A DNA stretch of 5,161 nucleotides from Aquisalimonas sp. (GTDB lineage Bacteria > Pseudomonadota > Gammaproteobacteria > Nitrococcales > Aquisalimonadaceae). The notes beneath the pieces were generated by a model. The model saw only the letters and a list, made by a program, of their open reading frames with translations. It had not been told where the DNA came from and did no database searches. This document shows positions 1-5,161 of this stretch, in pieces. Where the stretch lies: contig SLMR01000227.1 of assembly GCA_007133445.1 (NCBI GenBank), positions 1-5,161 of the forward strand, given 5' to 3'. Numbering within the stretch: the first letter of the stretch is position 1; every line of letters starts with the position of its first letter. The position numbers and the translations under genes are program-made.

Positions 1-28
1 CGACACCGTCACAAGAGCTGCAAGCATC

Positions 29-622
29 ATGGCTGAACGCAAGGCCACTGTTGAACGCAATACGCTGGAAACCCGCGTCACGGTTACCGTGAACCTGGAC
101 GGGCAGGGTCAGGCCGATCTGGCCACCGGCGTGCCCTTCTTCGACCACATGCTGGACCAGGTGGCGCGCCACGGCCTGCTGGACCTGACCGTCCGCGCCG
201 ACGGCGATACCCAGATTGACGACCACCACACCGTCGAGGATGTGGGCATCGCCCTGGGCCAGGCTCTGCGCGAGGCCGTGGGTGACAAGGTGGGCATCCG
301 CCGCTTCGGTCACGCCTATTGTCCGCTGGACGAGGCGCTGTCCCGCGTCGTGGTGGACCTCTCCGGCAGGCCAGGGCTCGAGTTCCATGTGGCCTTCCCC
401 AGGGATCGCGTCGGCGGTTTCGACGTGGAGCTGGCGCAGGAGTTCTTCCAGGCGCTGTCCAACCACGCCTTCATGACGTTGCACGTGGACGGCATCCGCG
501 GCACCAATACCCACCACGTCGTCGAGACTGTGTTCAAGTCCGCCGGCCGGGCCCTGCGCATGGCGCTTGAGCAGGATCCGCGCGCTGCCGGGGCGACGCC
601 TTCCACCAAGGGCGCACTTTAA
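29..622 (+). CDS. hisB: Imidazoleglycerol-phosphate dehydratase (HisB, monofunctional type)
   Basis: Catalyses the Mn-dependent dehydration of imidazole glycerol phosphate to imidazole acetol phosphate, the sixth step of histidine synthesis, in the cytoplasm. The 197-residue product matches the usual length of stand-alone IGPD. Family metal-binding and active-site motifs are all visible: FDHML (38-42), HHTVED (66-71), CPLDEA (98-103), SNHAF (144-148), GTNTHHVVE (158-166) and the C-terminal PSTKGAL (191-197). The two His-rich motifs reflect the internal duplication of the fold. The ATG at 29 gives the typical MAERKA...ERNTLET opening, and an AAGAG at 13-17 is a weak, distant Shine-Dalgarno. 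The frame remains open upstream to the window edge, so an N-terminal histidinol-phosphatase domain, as in enteric HisB, is not strictly excluded, but the start looks like the monofunctional type. hisH follows after 32 nt. Confidence 0.97.
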   Translation: MAERKATVERNTLETRVTVTVNLDGQGQADLATGVPFFDHMLDQVARHGLLDLTVRADGDTQIDDHHTVEDVGIALGQALREAVGDKVGIRRFGHAYCPLDEALSRVVVDLSGRPGLEFHVAFPRDRVGGFDVELAQEFFQALSNHAFMTLHVDGIRGTNTHHVVETVFKSAGRALRMALEQDPRAAGATPSTKGAL

Positions 623-643
623 GTGACAGGCGGGTCGCGCACC

Positions 644-649
644 GGAGGG
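644..649 (+). promoter_or_regulatory. Strong Shine-Dalgarno of hisH
   Basis: GGAGGG lies 5 nt before the ATG at 655, in the 32-nt gap after hisB. It is the strongest ribosome binding site in the his part of the window. It fits with hisH not being translationally coupled to hisB, since the other his junctions are overlapping or nearly so. It also fixes the hisH start. Confidence 0.8.
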
Positions 650-654
650 GGGCG

Positions 655-1302
655 ATGACAACCATCGCGGTGATCGACTACGGCATGGGCAACCTGCGCT
701 CCGTGGCCAAGGCACTGGAGCACGTGAATGACCGTGCCCGGGTGGAGGTTACCTGGGAACCCGAGGTGATCCGGCGTGCCTCTCATGTGGTGCTGCCCGG
801 TGTCGGTGCGATCGGCGACTGCATGAGCGAACTGGGGCGGCTGGAACTGGACGCGGTGATCCGCGAGGTGGCCCGTGACAAGCCCTTTCTCGGCGTGTGC
901 CTGGGCATGCAGGCCCTGCTGGACAGCAGCGAGGAGAATGGTGGCACCGAGGCCCTGGGCCTGATTCCGGGGCAGGTGCGACACTTCACCGCGGGCTTCC
1001 GGGATGCTGGCATGGCGCCCCCGGGCAAGGTGCCGCACATGGGGTGGAATCGCGTGCGGCAGGTGCAAGCCCATCCATTGTGGCGCGGCATCGCCGACGG
1101 TGCCTGGTTCTACTTCGTGCACAGCTATTATGTGCCGATTCTGGACGGTACCCTGACCGCCGGCGTGACCGAGTACGGTATGGACTTTACCGCCGCGATC
1201 GCCCGCGAGAACATATTCGCCACGCAGTTCCATCCGGAGAAGAGCCAACGCGCCGGGCTGGAACTGCTTGCCAACTTTACCCGCTGGGACGGGACTGCAT
1301 AG
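655..1302 (+). CDS. hisH: Imidazole glycerol phosphate synthase, glutamine amidotransferase subunit (HisH)
   Basis: Glutaminase half of IGP synthase. It hydrolyses glutamine and passes ammonia through the partner HisF barrel, where PRFAR is converted to IGP and AICAR. The 215-residue protein is a class I (triad) amidotransferase of slightly above-average length for HisH. It opens with the IDYGMGN strand-loop (7-13), has the LPGVGA oxyanion-loop region (47-52), the nucleophile Cys82 in GVCLGMQ (80-86), PHMGWN (127-132), HSYY (156-159), and His193 and Glu195 of the triad in QFHPEKSQ (191-198). The ATG start at 655 is supported by a strong GGAGGG and by the family-typical N-terminus. The gene ends 9 nt before hisA, and hisF lies one gene further down, so both synthase subunits come from the same message. 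Confidence 0.97.
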   Translation: MTTIAVIDYGMGNLRSVAKALEHVNDRARVEVTWEPEVIRRASHVVLPGVGAIGDCMSELGRLELDAVIREVARDKPFLGVCLGMQALLDSSEENGGTEALGLIPGQVRHFTAGFRDAGMAPPGKVPHMGWNRVRQVQAHPLWRGIADGAWFYFVHSYYVPILDGTLTAGVTEYGMDFTAAIARENIFATQFHPEKSQRAGLELLANFTRWDGTA

Positions 1303-1311
1303 GCTGGAGAC

Positions 1312-2067
1312 ATGCTGCTGATACCCGCCATCGACCTCAAGGACGGACGCTGCGTCCGGCTGCGTCAGGGCAACATGGATGACGAAACCATCTTCTCCGA
1401 TGATCCGGTGGCCATGGCCGAGCAGTGGGTGGATGCCGGGTCGCGCCGCATCCACCTGGTGGATCTGAACGGGGCCGTGCAGGGCTTTCCGGTGAATGCG
1501 GACATCATCGGCCGGATCGCCGAGGCCTTCCCGGACGTGGAGATCCAGGTCGGCGGCGGCATCCGGGACTTCAACACCATCCAGACCTTCCTCGATGTCG
1601 GCGTCGATTACGTGATCATCGGCACCCAGGCAGTGCGTACGCCACACTTCGTGGACGATGCCTGCATGGAGTTCCCGGGCCACATCATCGTCGGGCTCGA
1701 CGCCCGTGACGGCAAGGTGGCCGTGGAAGGCTGGTCCAAGCTTTCCCGCCACACCGCCGTGGACATGGGCAAGCGCTTCGAGGAAGCCGGTGTCGAGGCG
1801 CTGGTGTTCACCGATATCGGCCGCGACGGCATGATGCGCGGGGTCAACACCGGCGCGACCCGTGAGCTGGCCCGGGCAGTGGATATCCCGGTGATCGCCT
1901 CCGGTGGCGTGACCACGCTGGATGATGTCCGCGATCTCTGCGAGGCCGGCAAGGACGGGGTGTCCGGCGCCATCATCGGCCGTGCGCTGTATGAAGGCAA
2001 GCTGGACCTGCGCGAGGCGCAGCGCGTGGTCAACGGTGCCACGAGCGGGGCCCGGGGCGCGTCATGA
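1312..2067 (+). CDS. hisA: ProFAR isomerase (HisA)
   Basis: Phosphoribosylformimino-5-aminoimidazole carboxamide ribotide isomerase, an Amadori-type rearrangement of ProFAR to PRFAR, the substrate of HisH-HisF. The 251-residue (beta/alpha)8 barrel has the expected length. The catalytic aspartates are Asp8 (in PAIDLKDG, 5-12) and Asp130 (GLDAR, 128-132), one in each half-barrel. Phosphate-binding loops are GGGIRD (81-86) and ASGGV (196-200), with TDIGRDG (167-173) and [11 protein letters not shown] (219-229) also family-typical. The start at 1312 is fixed by the first beta strand (MLLIPAID). Its GGAG (1306-1309) sits only 2 nt from the ATG, and AGG at 1301-1303, overlapping the hisH stop, is better spaced, so reinitiation after hisH may help. 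The stop shares ATGA with hisF. Confidence 0.97.
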   Translation: MLLIPAIDLKDGRCVRLRQGNMDDETIFSDDPVAMAEQWVDAGSRRIHLVDLNGAVQGFPVNADIIGRIAEAFPDVEIQVGGGIRDFNTIQTFLDVGVDYVIIGTQAVRTPHFVDDACMEFPGHIIVGLDARDGKVAVEGWSKLSRHTAVDMGKRFEEAGVEALVFTDIGRDGMMRGVNTGATRELARAVDIPVIASGGVTTLDDVRDLCEAGKDGVSGAIIGRALYEGKLDLREAQRVVNGATSGARGAS

Positions 2068-2849
2068 GCCTCGCCAAGCGCATCATCCCGTGTCTGGACG
2101 TGGACGCCGGGCGCGTGGTCAAGGGTGTGCAGTTCGTCGATATCCGTGACGCCGGGGATCCGGTGGAGATCGCCCGCCGGTACGACCAGGCCGGCGCCGA
2201 CGAGATCACCTTTCTCGACATCACTGCCAGTTCCGACGAGCGCGAGACACTGGTGCAGGTGGTGGAAGCGGTGGCCGCCGAGGTGTTCATGCCGCTCACC
2301 GTCGGTGGCGGCATCCGCACCCCCGCCGACATCCGCCGGATGCTCAATGCCGGCGCCGACAAGGTCGGCATCAATACCGCCGCCATCCACAATCCCGAGT
2401 TCGTCTCCGAGGCCGCGGACCGGTTCGGTTCTCAATGCATCGTCGTCGCCATCGACGCCAAGCGCGTGTCGTCTCCGGATGCCGAACCGCGATGGGAGGT
2501 GTTCACCCACGGCGGGCGGCGCTCCACCGGCATCGACGCGGTCGCGTGGGCGCGGCAGATGGCCGAGCGCGGCGCCGGGGAGATTCTCCTGACCAGCATG
2601 GATCGCGACGGCACCCGCGAGGGCTTCGATCTCGAACTGACCCGTGCGATCAGCGACGCGGTGACCGTGCCGGTGATTGCTTCTGGCGGTGTGGGAGGTC
2701 TGCAGCACCTGGTGGATGGCGTGGTAGACGGGCGTGCGGATGCCGTGCTGGCGGCGAGCATCTTCCACTTCAACGAATACACTGTTGCCGAGGCCAAGGA
2801 ATACATGGCGGCGCGCGGCGTACCGGTGCGTCTGCAGGGGGACGCATGA
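2064..2849 (+). CDS. hisF: Imidazole glycerol phosphate synthase, cyclase subunit (HisF)
   Basis: Cyclase half of IGP synthase. It uses ammonia delivered from HisH to convert PRFAR to IGP and AICAR, the latter returning to purine synthesis. The 261-residue (beta/alpha)8 barrel is full length. Catalytic Asp12 (RIIPCLDVD, 6-14) and Asp131 (AIDAKR, 129-134) correspond to Asp11 and Asp130 of the Thermotoga enzyme. Phosphate loops GGGIR (81-85) and ASGG (206-209), plus [13 protein letters not shown] (177-189), are present, along with the VVKGVQF segment (18-24). It is a distant paralogue of the adjacent HisA, with matching GGGIR and ASGG loops at equivalent places. The ATG overlaps the hisA stop by 4 nt (ATGA) and no good Shine-Dalgarno precedes it, which indicates translational coupling. 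The 3' end likewise overlaps hisI by ATGA. Confidence 0.97.
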   Translation: MSLAKRIIPCLDVDAGRVVKGVQFVDIRDAGDPVEIARRYDQAGADEITFLDITASSDERETLVQVVEAVAAEVFMPLTVGGGIRTPADIRRMLNAGADKVGINTAAIHNPEFVSEAADRFGSQCIVVAIDAKRVSSPDAEPRWEVFTHGGRRSTGIDAVAWARQMAERGAGEILLTSMDRDGTREGFDLELTRAISDAVTVPVIASGGVGGLQHLVDGVVDGRADAVLAASIFHFNEYTVAEAKEYMAARGVPVRLQGDA

Positions 2850-3238
2850 GCGACGACGCCTGGCTGGATGAACTCGCCTGGGGCGAGACCGGCCTGCTGC
2901 CCGCGATCGCCCAGGACGCAACCACGGGTGAGGTGCTCATGGTGGCCTGGATGAACCGCGATGCCCTCGCGGCGACCGTGGAGCGGGGCGAGGCGGTCTA
3001 CTGGTCCCGTTCCCGGGAGCGTTTCTGGCACAAAGGTGAGGAATCCGGCCACACCCAGGCTGTCCAAGAGGTGAGGATTGACTGCGACGCCGACGTGATC
3101 CTGCTCAAGGTGGTGCAGCACGGTGGCATCGCCTGCCACACCGGGCGCCGTAGCTGTTTCTTCCGGCGCCTGCGCGACGGCACCTGGGAAGAGACCGAGG
3201 CCGTGCTGCGCGACCCGAAGGAGATCTACGGTGAGTAA
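2846..3238 (+). CDS. hisI: Phosphoribosyl-AMP cyclohydrolase (HisI)
   Basis: Zn/Mg-dependent hydrolase that opens the purine ring of PR-AMP to give ProFAR, the third pathway step. The 130-residue product is the stand-alone cyclohydrolase length, without the HisE domain fused in enteric HisIE. Visible motifs are [20 protein letters not shown] (52-71), the Mg-binding aspartates Asp79, Asp81 and Asp83 in IDCDAD, and the zinc cysteines Cys80, Cys97 and Cys104 in the DCDAD and [12 protein letters not shown] (94-105) motifs. The ATG at 2846 overlaps the hisF stop by 4 nt, and AGGGG (2836-2840) lies 5 nt upstream, so this start has both coupling and its own ribosome binding site. The last 8 nt overlap the hisE start in a different frame. 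Confidence 0.96.
   Translation: MSDDAWLDELAWGETGLLPAIAQDATTGEVLMVAWMNRDALAATVERGEAVYWSRSRERFWHKGEESGHTQAVQEVRIDCDADVILLKVVQHGGIACHTGRRSCFFRRLRDGTWEETEAVLRDPKEIYGE
3218..3223 (+). promoter_or_regulatory. Shine-Dalgarno that decides the GTG start of hisE
   Basis: AAGGAG inside the last codons of hisI lies 7 nt before GTG at 3231. There is no ATG in the hisE frame near here except one far upstream at 3123, inside hisI, which would add an implausible Arg/Pro/Cys-rich extension. The site therefore supports GTG as the true start. Confidence 0.8.
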
Positions 3239-3563
3239 ACCATCCGGTGATGCGGTGCTCAGGGAGTTGCAGCGGGTGCTGGAGGCGCGCAAGGCCGCGG
3301 ACCCGGACAGTTCCTACGTGGCGGGTCTGTATGCCAAGGGCCTGGACGGTATCCTCAAGAAGGTGGGTGAAGAGGCCACCGAAACGGTCATGGCCGCCAA
3401 GGACGGGGACCGCGAGCGCATTGTTTATGAAACCGCGGATCTGTGGTTCCATACACTGGTAATGCTCGCGGCCATGGATCTTGGTCCCGATGACATCCTG
3501 GCCGAGCTGGAGCGCCGGTTCGGGCTCTCCGGGCTGGACGAAAAAGCGTCCCGTCCGAACTGA
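3231..3563 (+). CDS. hisE: Phosphoribosyl-ATP pyrophosphatase (HisE)
   Basis: Removes pyrophosphate from PR-ATP to give PR-AMP, the second pathway step, feeding HisI. From the GTG at 3231 the product has 110 residues, typical for stand-alone HisE, an all-alpha protein of the MazG/dUTPase-like pyrophosphohydrolase group. The hallmark helices are [17 protein letters not shown] (41-57, with metal-ligand candidates Glu47, Glu48 and Glu51) and [14 protein letters not shown] (66-79, with Glu67 and Asp70). The N-terminal part ([21 protein letters not shown], roughly 7-27) also fits the family. The gene overlaps the hisI 3' end by 8 nt in the +1 frame relative to hisI, so this is a true two-gene arrangement. 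tatA follows after 39 nt, without an intervening HIT-family gene that some proteobacteria carry at this position. Confidence 0.95.
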   Translation: MSKPSGDAVLRELQRVLEARKAADPDSSYVAGLYAKGLDGILKKVGEEATETVMAAKDGDRERIVYETADLWFHTLVMLAAMDLGPDDILAELERRFGLSGLDEKASRPN

Positions 3564-3569
3564 CAACAC

Positions 3570-3587
3570 GCGCGGCGGTGTCCGCGC
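3570..3587 (+). promoter_or_regulatory. GC hairpin abutting the tatA ribosome binding site
   Basis: In the 39-nt gap after hisE, GCGCGG (3570-3575) and CCGCGC (3582-3587) form a perfect 6-bp all-GC inverted repeat around a 6-nt loop. The downstream arm ends exactly where the tatA Shine-Dalgarno AGGAG (3588-3592) begins. No T-run follows, so it does not look like an intrinsic terminator. It could affect mRNA processing, ribosome access to tatA or his-tat read-through, but that is inference. Short GC inverted repeats also arise by chance in such GC-rich DNA. Confidence 0.4.
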
Positions 3588-3592
3588 AGGAG
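3588..3592 (+). promoter_or_regulatory. Shine-Dalgarno of tatA
   Basis: AGGAG lies 10 nt before the ATG at 3603. The spacing is slightly long but workable. The ATG at 3594 is out of frame with TatA and too close to the site, so 3603 is the sensible start. Confidence 0.7.
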
Positions 3593-3602
3593 ATGAAAAC
3601 TC

Positions 3603-3878
3603 ATGGGTATTGGTGGAATCAGTGTTGGTTCGCTACTGGTCATCCTCCTGATCGTCCTGCTCCTGTTCGGGACCAAGAAGCTGCGGAACGTTGGTACCGA
3701 CCTCGGTGGTGCCATCAAGGGCTTTCGCAGCGCCATGAAGGATGGCGAGCAGGGTGCTGCCGACGACAGCAGCGGCAAGGACGACGCGGACAAGGAGCCT
3801 GCGCAGCTGCAGGAATCCGCCGAAAACGACAGTGACAAGCGGGAACAGACGCAGCAGTCCCGGGAACACTCGTCCTGA
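3603..3878 (+). CDS. tatA: Sec-independent protein translocase subunit TatA
   Basis: Pore-forming or membrane-weakening subunit of the Tat system, which exports folded proteins carrying twin-arginine signal peptides. It oligomerises at TatBC after substrate binding. The 91-residue protein has a short periplasmic N-terminus (MGIGGIS), one membrane helix (about 8-21), the hinge FGTKKL (22-27), an amphipathic helix through [14 protein letters not shown] (34-47), and a hydrophilic Asp/Glu/Gln/Ser-rich tail (48-91). The segment matching SIWQ in E. coli TatA reads SVGS, so the polar residue in place of Gln8 is Ser10. The FGTKKLR hinge and the GAIKGF helix identify TatA rather than TatB. An AGGAG supports the start. 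The tail is low-complexity and likely poorly conserved. Co-transcription with hisE is plausible, since no terminator is visible. Confidence 0.95.
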   Translation: MGIGGISVGSLLVILLIVLLLFGTKKLRNVGTDLGGAIKGFRSAMKDGEQGAADDSSGKDDADKEPAQLQESAENDSDKREQTQQSREHSS

Positions 3879-3883
3879 GAATG

Positions 3884-3916
3884 CTGTCGGTCCCGCGTGT
3901 GTCCGCTTTCCGGCAG
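3884..3916 (+). promoter_or_regulatory. Candidate stem-loop just downstream of tatA
   Basis: CTGTCGG (3884-3890) can pair in RNA with CCGGCAG (3910-3916) as a 7-bp stem with one G-U pair and a 19-nt loop, starting 6 nt after the tatA stop codon. There is no downstream T-tract, so it is not a standard terminator. A structure here could protect the 3' end of tatA mRNA or lower expression of tatBC, which would suit the excess of TatA over TatB and TatC known from E. coli. The large loop and GC-rich context make this tentative. Confidence 0.3.
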
Positions 3917-3938
3917 GGTGCGTCGGGGTGAGGGAGCA

Positions 3939-4010
3939 ATGCGTCCCGGAGCCGGCCCCCGCCTGACCCTATCCGCCGATCCGGAGATCGCCGTCCGCCA
4001 CCATGTTTGA
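3939..4010 (+). CDS. Possible 23-residue leader peptide overlapping the tatB start
   Basis: A short frame opens at ATG 3939, preceded by GAGGGAG (3930-3936), which gives Shine-Dalgarno-like matches 2-5 nt from the start. It runs 23 codons to a TGA at 4008-4010. The product begins MRPGAGPRL and ends AVRHHV, with no membrane segment or recognisable domain. Its stop lies 8 nt inside tatB, so a ribosome terminating here would be positioned to reinitiate at the tatB ATG (4003), which has no well-placed Shine-Dalgarno. The peptide itself may be irrelevant, with the act of translation being the function. It could equally be chance. I know of no family for it. Confidence 0.3.
   Translation: MRPGAGPRLTLSADPEIAVRHHV
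3977..3990 (+). promoter_or_regulatory. Distant Shine-Dalgarno-like GGAG of tatB within a small inverted repeat
   Basis: The only GGAG near the tatB start is at 3983-3986, 16 nt from the ATG, which is too far for efficient direct use. It is flanked by a perfect 5-bp inverted repeat, CGATC (3977-3981) and GATCG (3986-3990), around the 4-nt loop CGGA, so it would sit mostly in a hairpin loop. This suggests that tatB translation depends on coupling or on structure. The repeat is short and may be coincidental. Confidence 0.3.
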
Positions 4011-4440
4011 TATCAGCTTCCCGGAACTGCTCCTGATTCTGGTCGTCGCACTGGTGGTGATCGGCCCGGAACGGCTGCCCCGGGTTGCCCGGACGATGGG
4101 CTTTTGGGTCGGGCGTGCGCGTTCGGTGTTCAACTCGGTGCGTCGGGATATCGAGCGTGAGGCGCGGATCGACGAGCTCAAGCAGGCCGAGCGCGATTTC
4201 CGCAAGGATCTCGACCTGGGGCTGAACGAGGATCTCACCAAGGAAGACGACGGCAAGGCGTCGGCAGGCAAGGCCGGGGCCGGCGGCGGCCGGGACAAGC
4301 GCAAGGCAGGTGCGGGGGCTGCGGCGGCGCCGCCCTCCATCGCCGATGACGACGCCCCGGAGACCACGCCCTCTGCCACGGTGAACGGCGACGGCGACGG
4401 CGACGGCGAACGCGGAAAGGGCGACAATGGCAATACCTGA
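4003..4440 (+). CDS. tatB: Sec-independent protein translocase subunit TatB
   Basis: Partner of TatC in the receptor complex that recognises twin-arginine signal peptides in the inner membrane. The 145-residue protein shows the TatB-type opening MFDISFPELLLI, a membrane helix (about 6-20) with the conserved Glu8, the hinge GPERLP (21-26, the usual TatB signature), an amphipathic helix through TMGFWVGRARSVFNSVRRDI (31-50), and a charged helical stretch to about residue 82. The tail (83-145) is Gly/Ala/Lys/Asp-rich and probably disordered, including GDGDGDGE (129-136) from a hexanucleotide repeat. Length is within the normal, tail-dependent range. The start is fixed by homology, as no good Shine-Dalgarno precedes it. 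A 124-nt gap separates it from tatA, while its 3' end overlaps tatC by 14 nt. Confidence 0.95.
   Translation: MFDISFPELLLILVVALVVIGPERLPRVARTMGFWVGRARSVFNSVRRDIEREARIDELKQAERDFRKDLDLGLNEDLTKEDDGKASAGKAGAGGGRDKRKAGAGAAAAPPSIADDDAPETTPSATVNGDGDGDGERGKGDNGNT
4386..4409 (+). repeat. Four tandem CGGCGA hexamers in the tatB tail
   Basis: Four perfect consecutive copies of CGGCGA lie in the coding sequence for the TatB tail. They are read as alternating Gly-Asp codons and end in Gly-Glu. The unit is six bases, so copy-number change would keep the reading frame and only alter tail length. The repeat lies 18 nt upstream of the tatC start. Confidence 0.85.
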
Positions 4441-5161
4441 GTTCGACGAGGACCGTCCCTTTCTCAGTCACCTGCTGGAGCTGCGCTCCAGGCTGATGCG
4501 CGCGCTCGGGGCGATCCTGGTCGCCTTCCTGTGCATCTATCCCTTCTACAATCATCTGTTCACGTTCGTGTCGACACCCTTGCGCCGGGTGCTGCCGGAC
4601 GGCGAACTGCTGGCCATTCAGGTGGCATCGCCCTTCCTGATTCCGATGAAACTCTCGCTGGTGGCGGCGCTGTTCGTGGCCATGCCCTTCATCCTCTACC
4701 AGCTGTGGGCATTCGTGGCGCCCGGCCTCTACAGGCACGAGCGCTCGCTGGTCTGGCCGCTGATGATTTCCAGCACCCTGCTGTTCTACTTCGGCGCCCT
4801 GTTCGCCTATTTCGTGGTGCTGCCGCTGGTGTTCCCCTTCTTCGCCGGCGTCGCGCCGCTGGGCGTGAGCTACCAGCCGGACATCAGCGAGTACCTGAGT
4901 TTCGTGCTGACCATGCTGGTGGTGTTCGGGCTGGCCTTCGAGGTGCCCATCGCCACCATGCTGATGATCCGCACCGGGGCGACCACCCGCGCGAGCCTCG
5001 CAGCGAAACGGCCCTACGTGATCGTCGCCGCGTTCGCCGGCGGCATGCTGCTGACGCCGCCGGACATCATCTCCCAGGTCATGCTGGCCATCCCCGTCTG
5101 GCTGCTATTCGAACTGGGACTGTGGCTGTCCAGGTGGTACGGCGTGCAGGAGCCGGAAGAA
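4427..5161 (+). CDS. tatC: Sec-independent protein translocase subunit TatC (3' end beyond window)
   Basis: Multi-spanning inner-membrane core of the Tat system, which with TatB binds the twin-arginine motif. The frame runs 245 codons from ATG 4427 to the window edge without a stop. E. coli TatC has 258 residues, so only the cytoplasmic tail should be missing. Six hydrophobic segments are visible, at roughly 24-43, 73-98, 112-138, 156-181, 196-210 and 217-235. Functional landmarks align with E. coli by offsets of +3 then +2: HLLELR (15-20, Glu18 and Arg20), ASPF (67-70), LYQLWAFVAPGLYRHE (90-105, Phe96 and Glu105), AYFVVLPL (127-134), FEVP (171-174), KRPY (194-197) and MLLTPPD (207-213, Asp213). 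The start overlaps tatB by 14 nt, with AAGG (4417-4420) 6 nt before the ATG. Confidence 0.97.
   Translation, partial: MAIPEFDEDRPFLSHLLELRSRLMRALGAILVAFLCIYPFYNHLFTFVSTPLRRVLPDGELLAIQVASPFLIPMKLSLVAALFVAMPFILYQLWAFVAPGLYRHERSLVWPLMISSTLLFYFGALFAYFVVLPLVFPFFAGVAPLGVSYQPDISEYLSFVLTMLVVFGLAFEVPIATMLMIRTGATTRASLAAKRPYVIVAAFAGGMLLTPPDIISQVMLAIPVWLLFELGLWLSRWYGVQEPEE

Noticed and set aside
615..625. Palindrome CACTT-T-AAGTG at the hisB stop codon
   Set aside because: A one-base centre cannot form an RNA hairpin. It is too short and too embedded in coding sequence to call an operator, and I recognise no regulator for it.
619..1752. Long minus-strand open frame of 377 codons across hisH and hisA
   Set aside because: It lies wholly antisense to two genes with intact catalytic motifs, and its translation is His/Pro/Gly-rich with no recognisable domain. 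GC-rich coding DNA commonly leaves such antisense frames open.
1608..2921. Minus-strand open frame of 437 codons across hisA, hisF and hisI
   Set aside because: Antisense shadow of three confident genes. The translation is Arg/His-rich low-complexity sequence without motifs, and no ribosome binding site or promoter supports it.
3123..3230. In-frame upstream extension of hisE from an ATG at 3123
   Set aside because: It would add 36 Ala/Pro/Arg/Cys-rich residues encoded within hisI, with no family counterpart. The GTG at 3231 with AAGGAG gives the normal HisE length.
3919..3945. Direct repeat of TGCGTC at 3919-3924 and 3940-3945 in the tatA-tatB gap
   Set aside because: Six bases repeated once 21 nt apart is expected by chance in sequence of this composition, and nothing else suggests a binding site.
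3742..3966. Open frame of 74 codons running from within tatA into the gap
   Set aside because: It is an out-of-frame shadow of the tatA tail, Arg/Thr/Pro-rich. The part in the gap is only a short GTG-started remnant (from 3928) with no motif.

Overview
The window is a gene-dense, GC-rich bacterial segment with every gene on the + strand. It joins two well-known clusters: the distal half of a histidine biosynthesis operon (hisB-hisH-hisA-hisF-hisI-hisE, 29-3563) and the twin-arginine translocation genes (tatA-tatB-tatC, 3603 to the right edge). The organism is most likely a gammaproteobacterium. The reasons are the his-to-tat order, a HisB that begins like a stand-alone dehydratase, separate hisI and hisE genes rather than the enteric hisIE fusion, and the TatA and TatB N-termini. 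A Chromatiales/Ectothiorhodospiraceae-like origin is my guess. It rests on remembered resemblance, not on a search.

His region (29-3563): the six genes cover steps 2 to 7 of the histidine pathway except the HisC-type and phosphatase steps. HisE and HisI process PR-ATP to ProFAR, HisA isomerises it to PRFAR, HisH and HisF form the glutamine-dependent synthase that yields imidazole glycerol phosphate (IGP) and AICAR, and HisB dehydrates IGP. Packing is tight: 32 nt between hisB and hisH, 9 nt between hisH and hisA, ATGA overlaps at hisA/hisF and hisF/hisI, and an 8-nt overlap at hisI/hisE. This points to one polycistronic, translationally coupled message. All catalytic motifs I looked for are intact.

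Tat region (3603-5161): tatA follows hisE after 39 nt with no recognisable terminator or promoter, so read-through from his is plausible. TatA and TatB have the usual single N-terminal membrane helix, amphipathic helix and hydrophilic tail. TatC begins inside the end of tatB and runs off the window after 245 codons, close to its expected full length.

The least ordinary stretch is the 124-nt tatA-tatB gap (3879-4002). It holds a candidate stem-loop just after tatA, a 23-codon small reading frame with a good Shine-Dalgarno that ends 8 nt inside tatB, and only a poorly placed Shine-Dalgarno for tatB itself. A GC hairpin also abuts the tatA ribosome binding site. I see no mobile element, CRISPR array, RNA gene or undescribed multi-gene system here. 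This is core-genome sequence, and its novelty is limited to these regulatory details.
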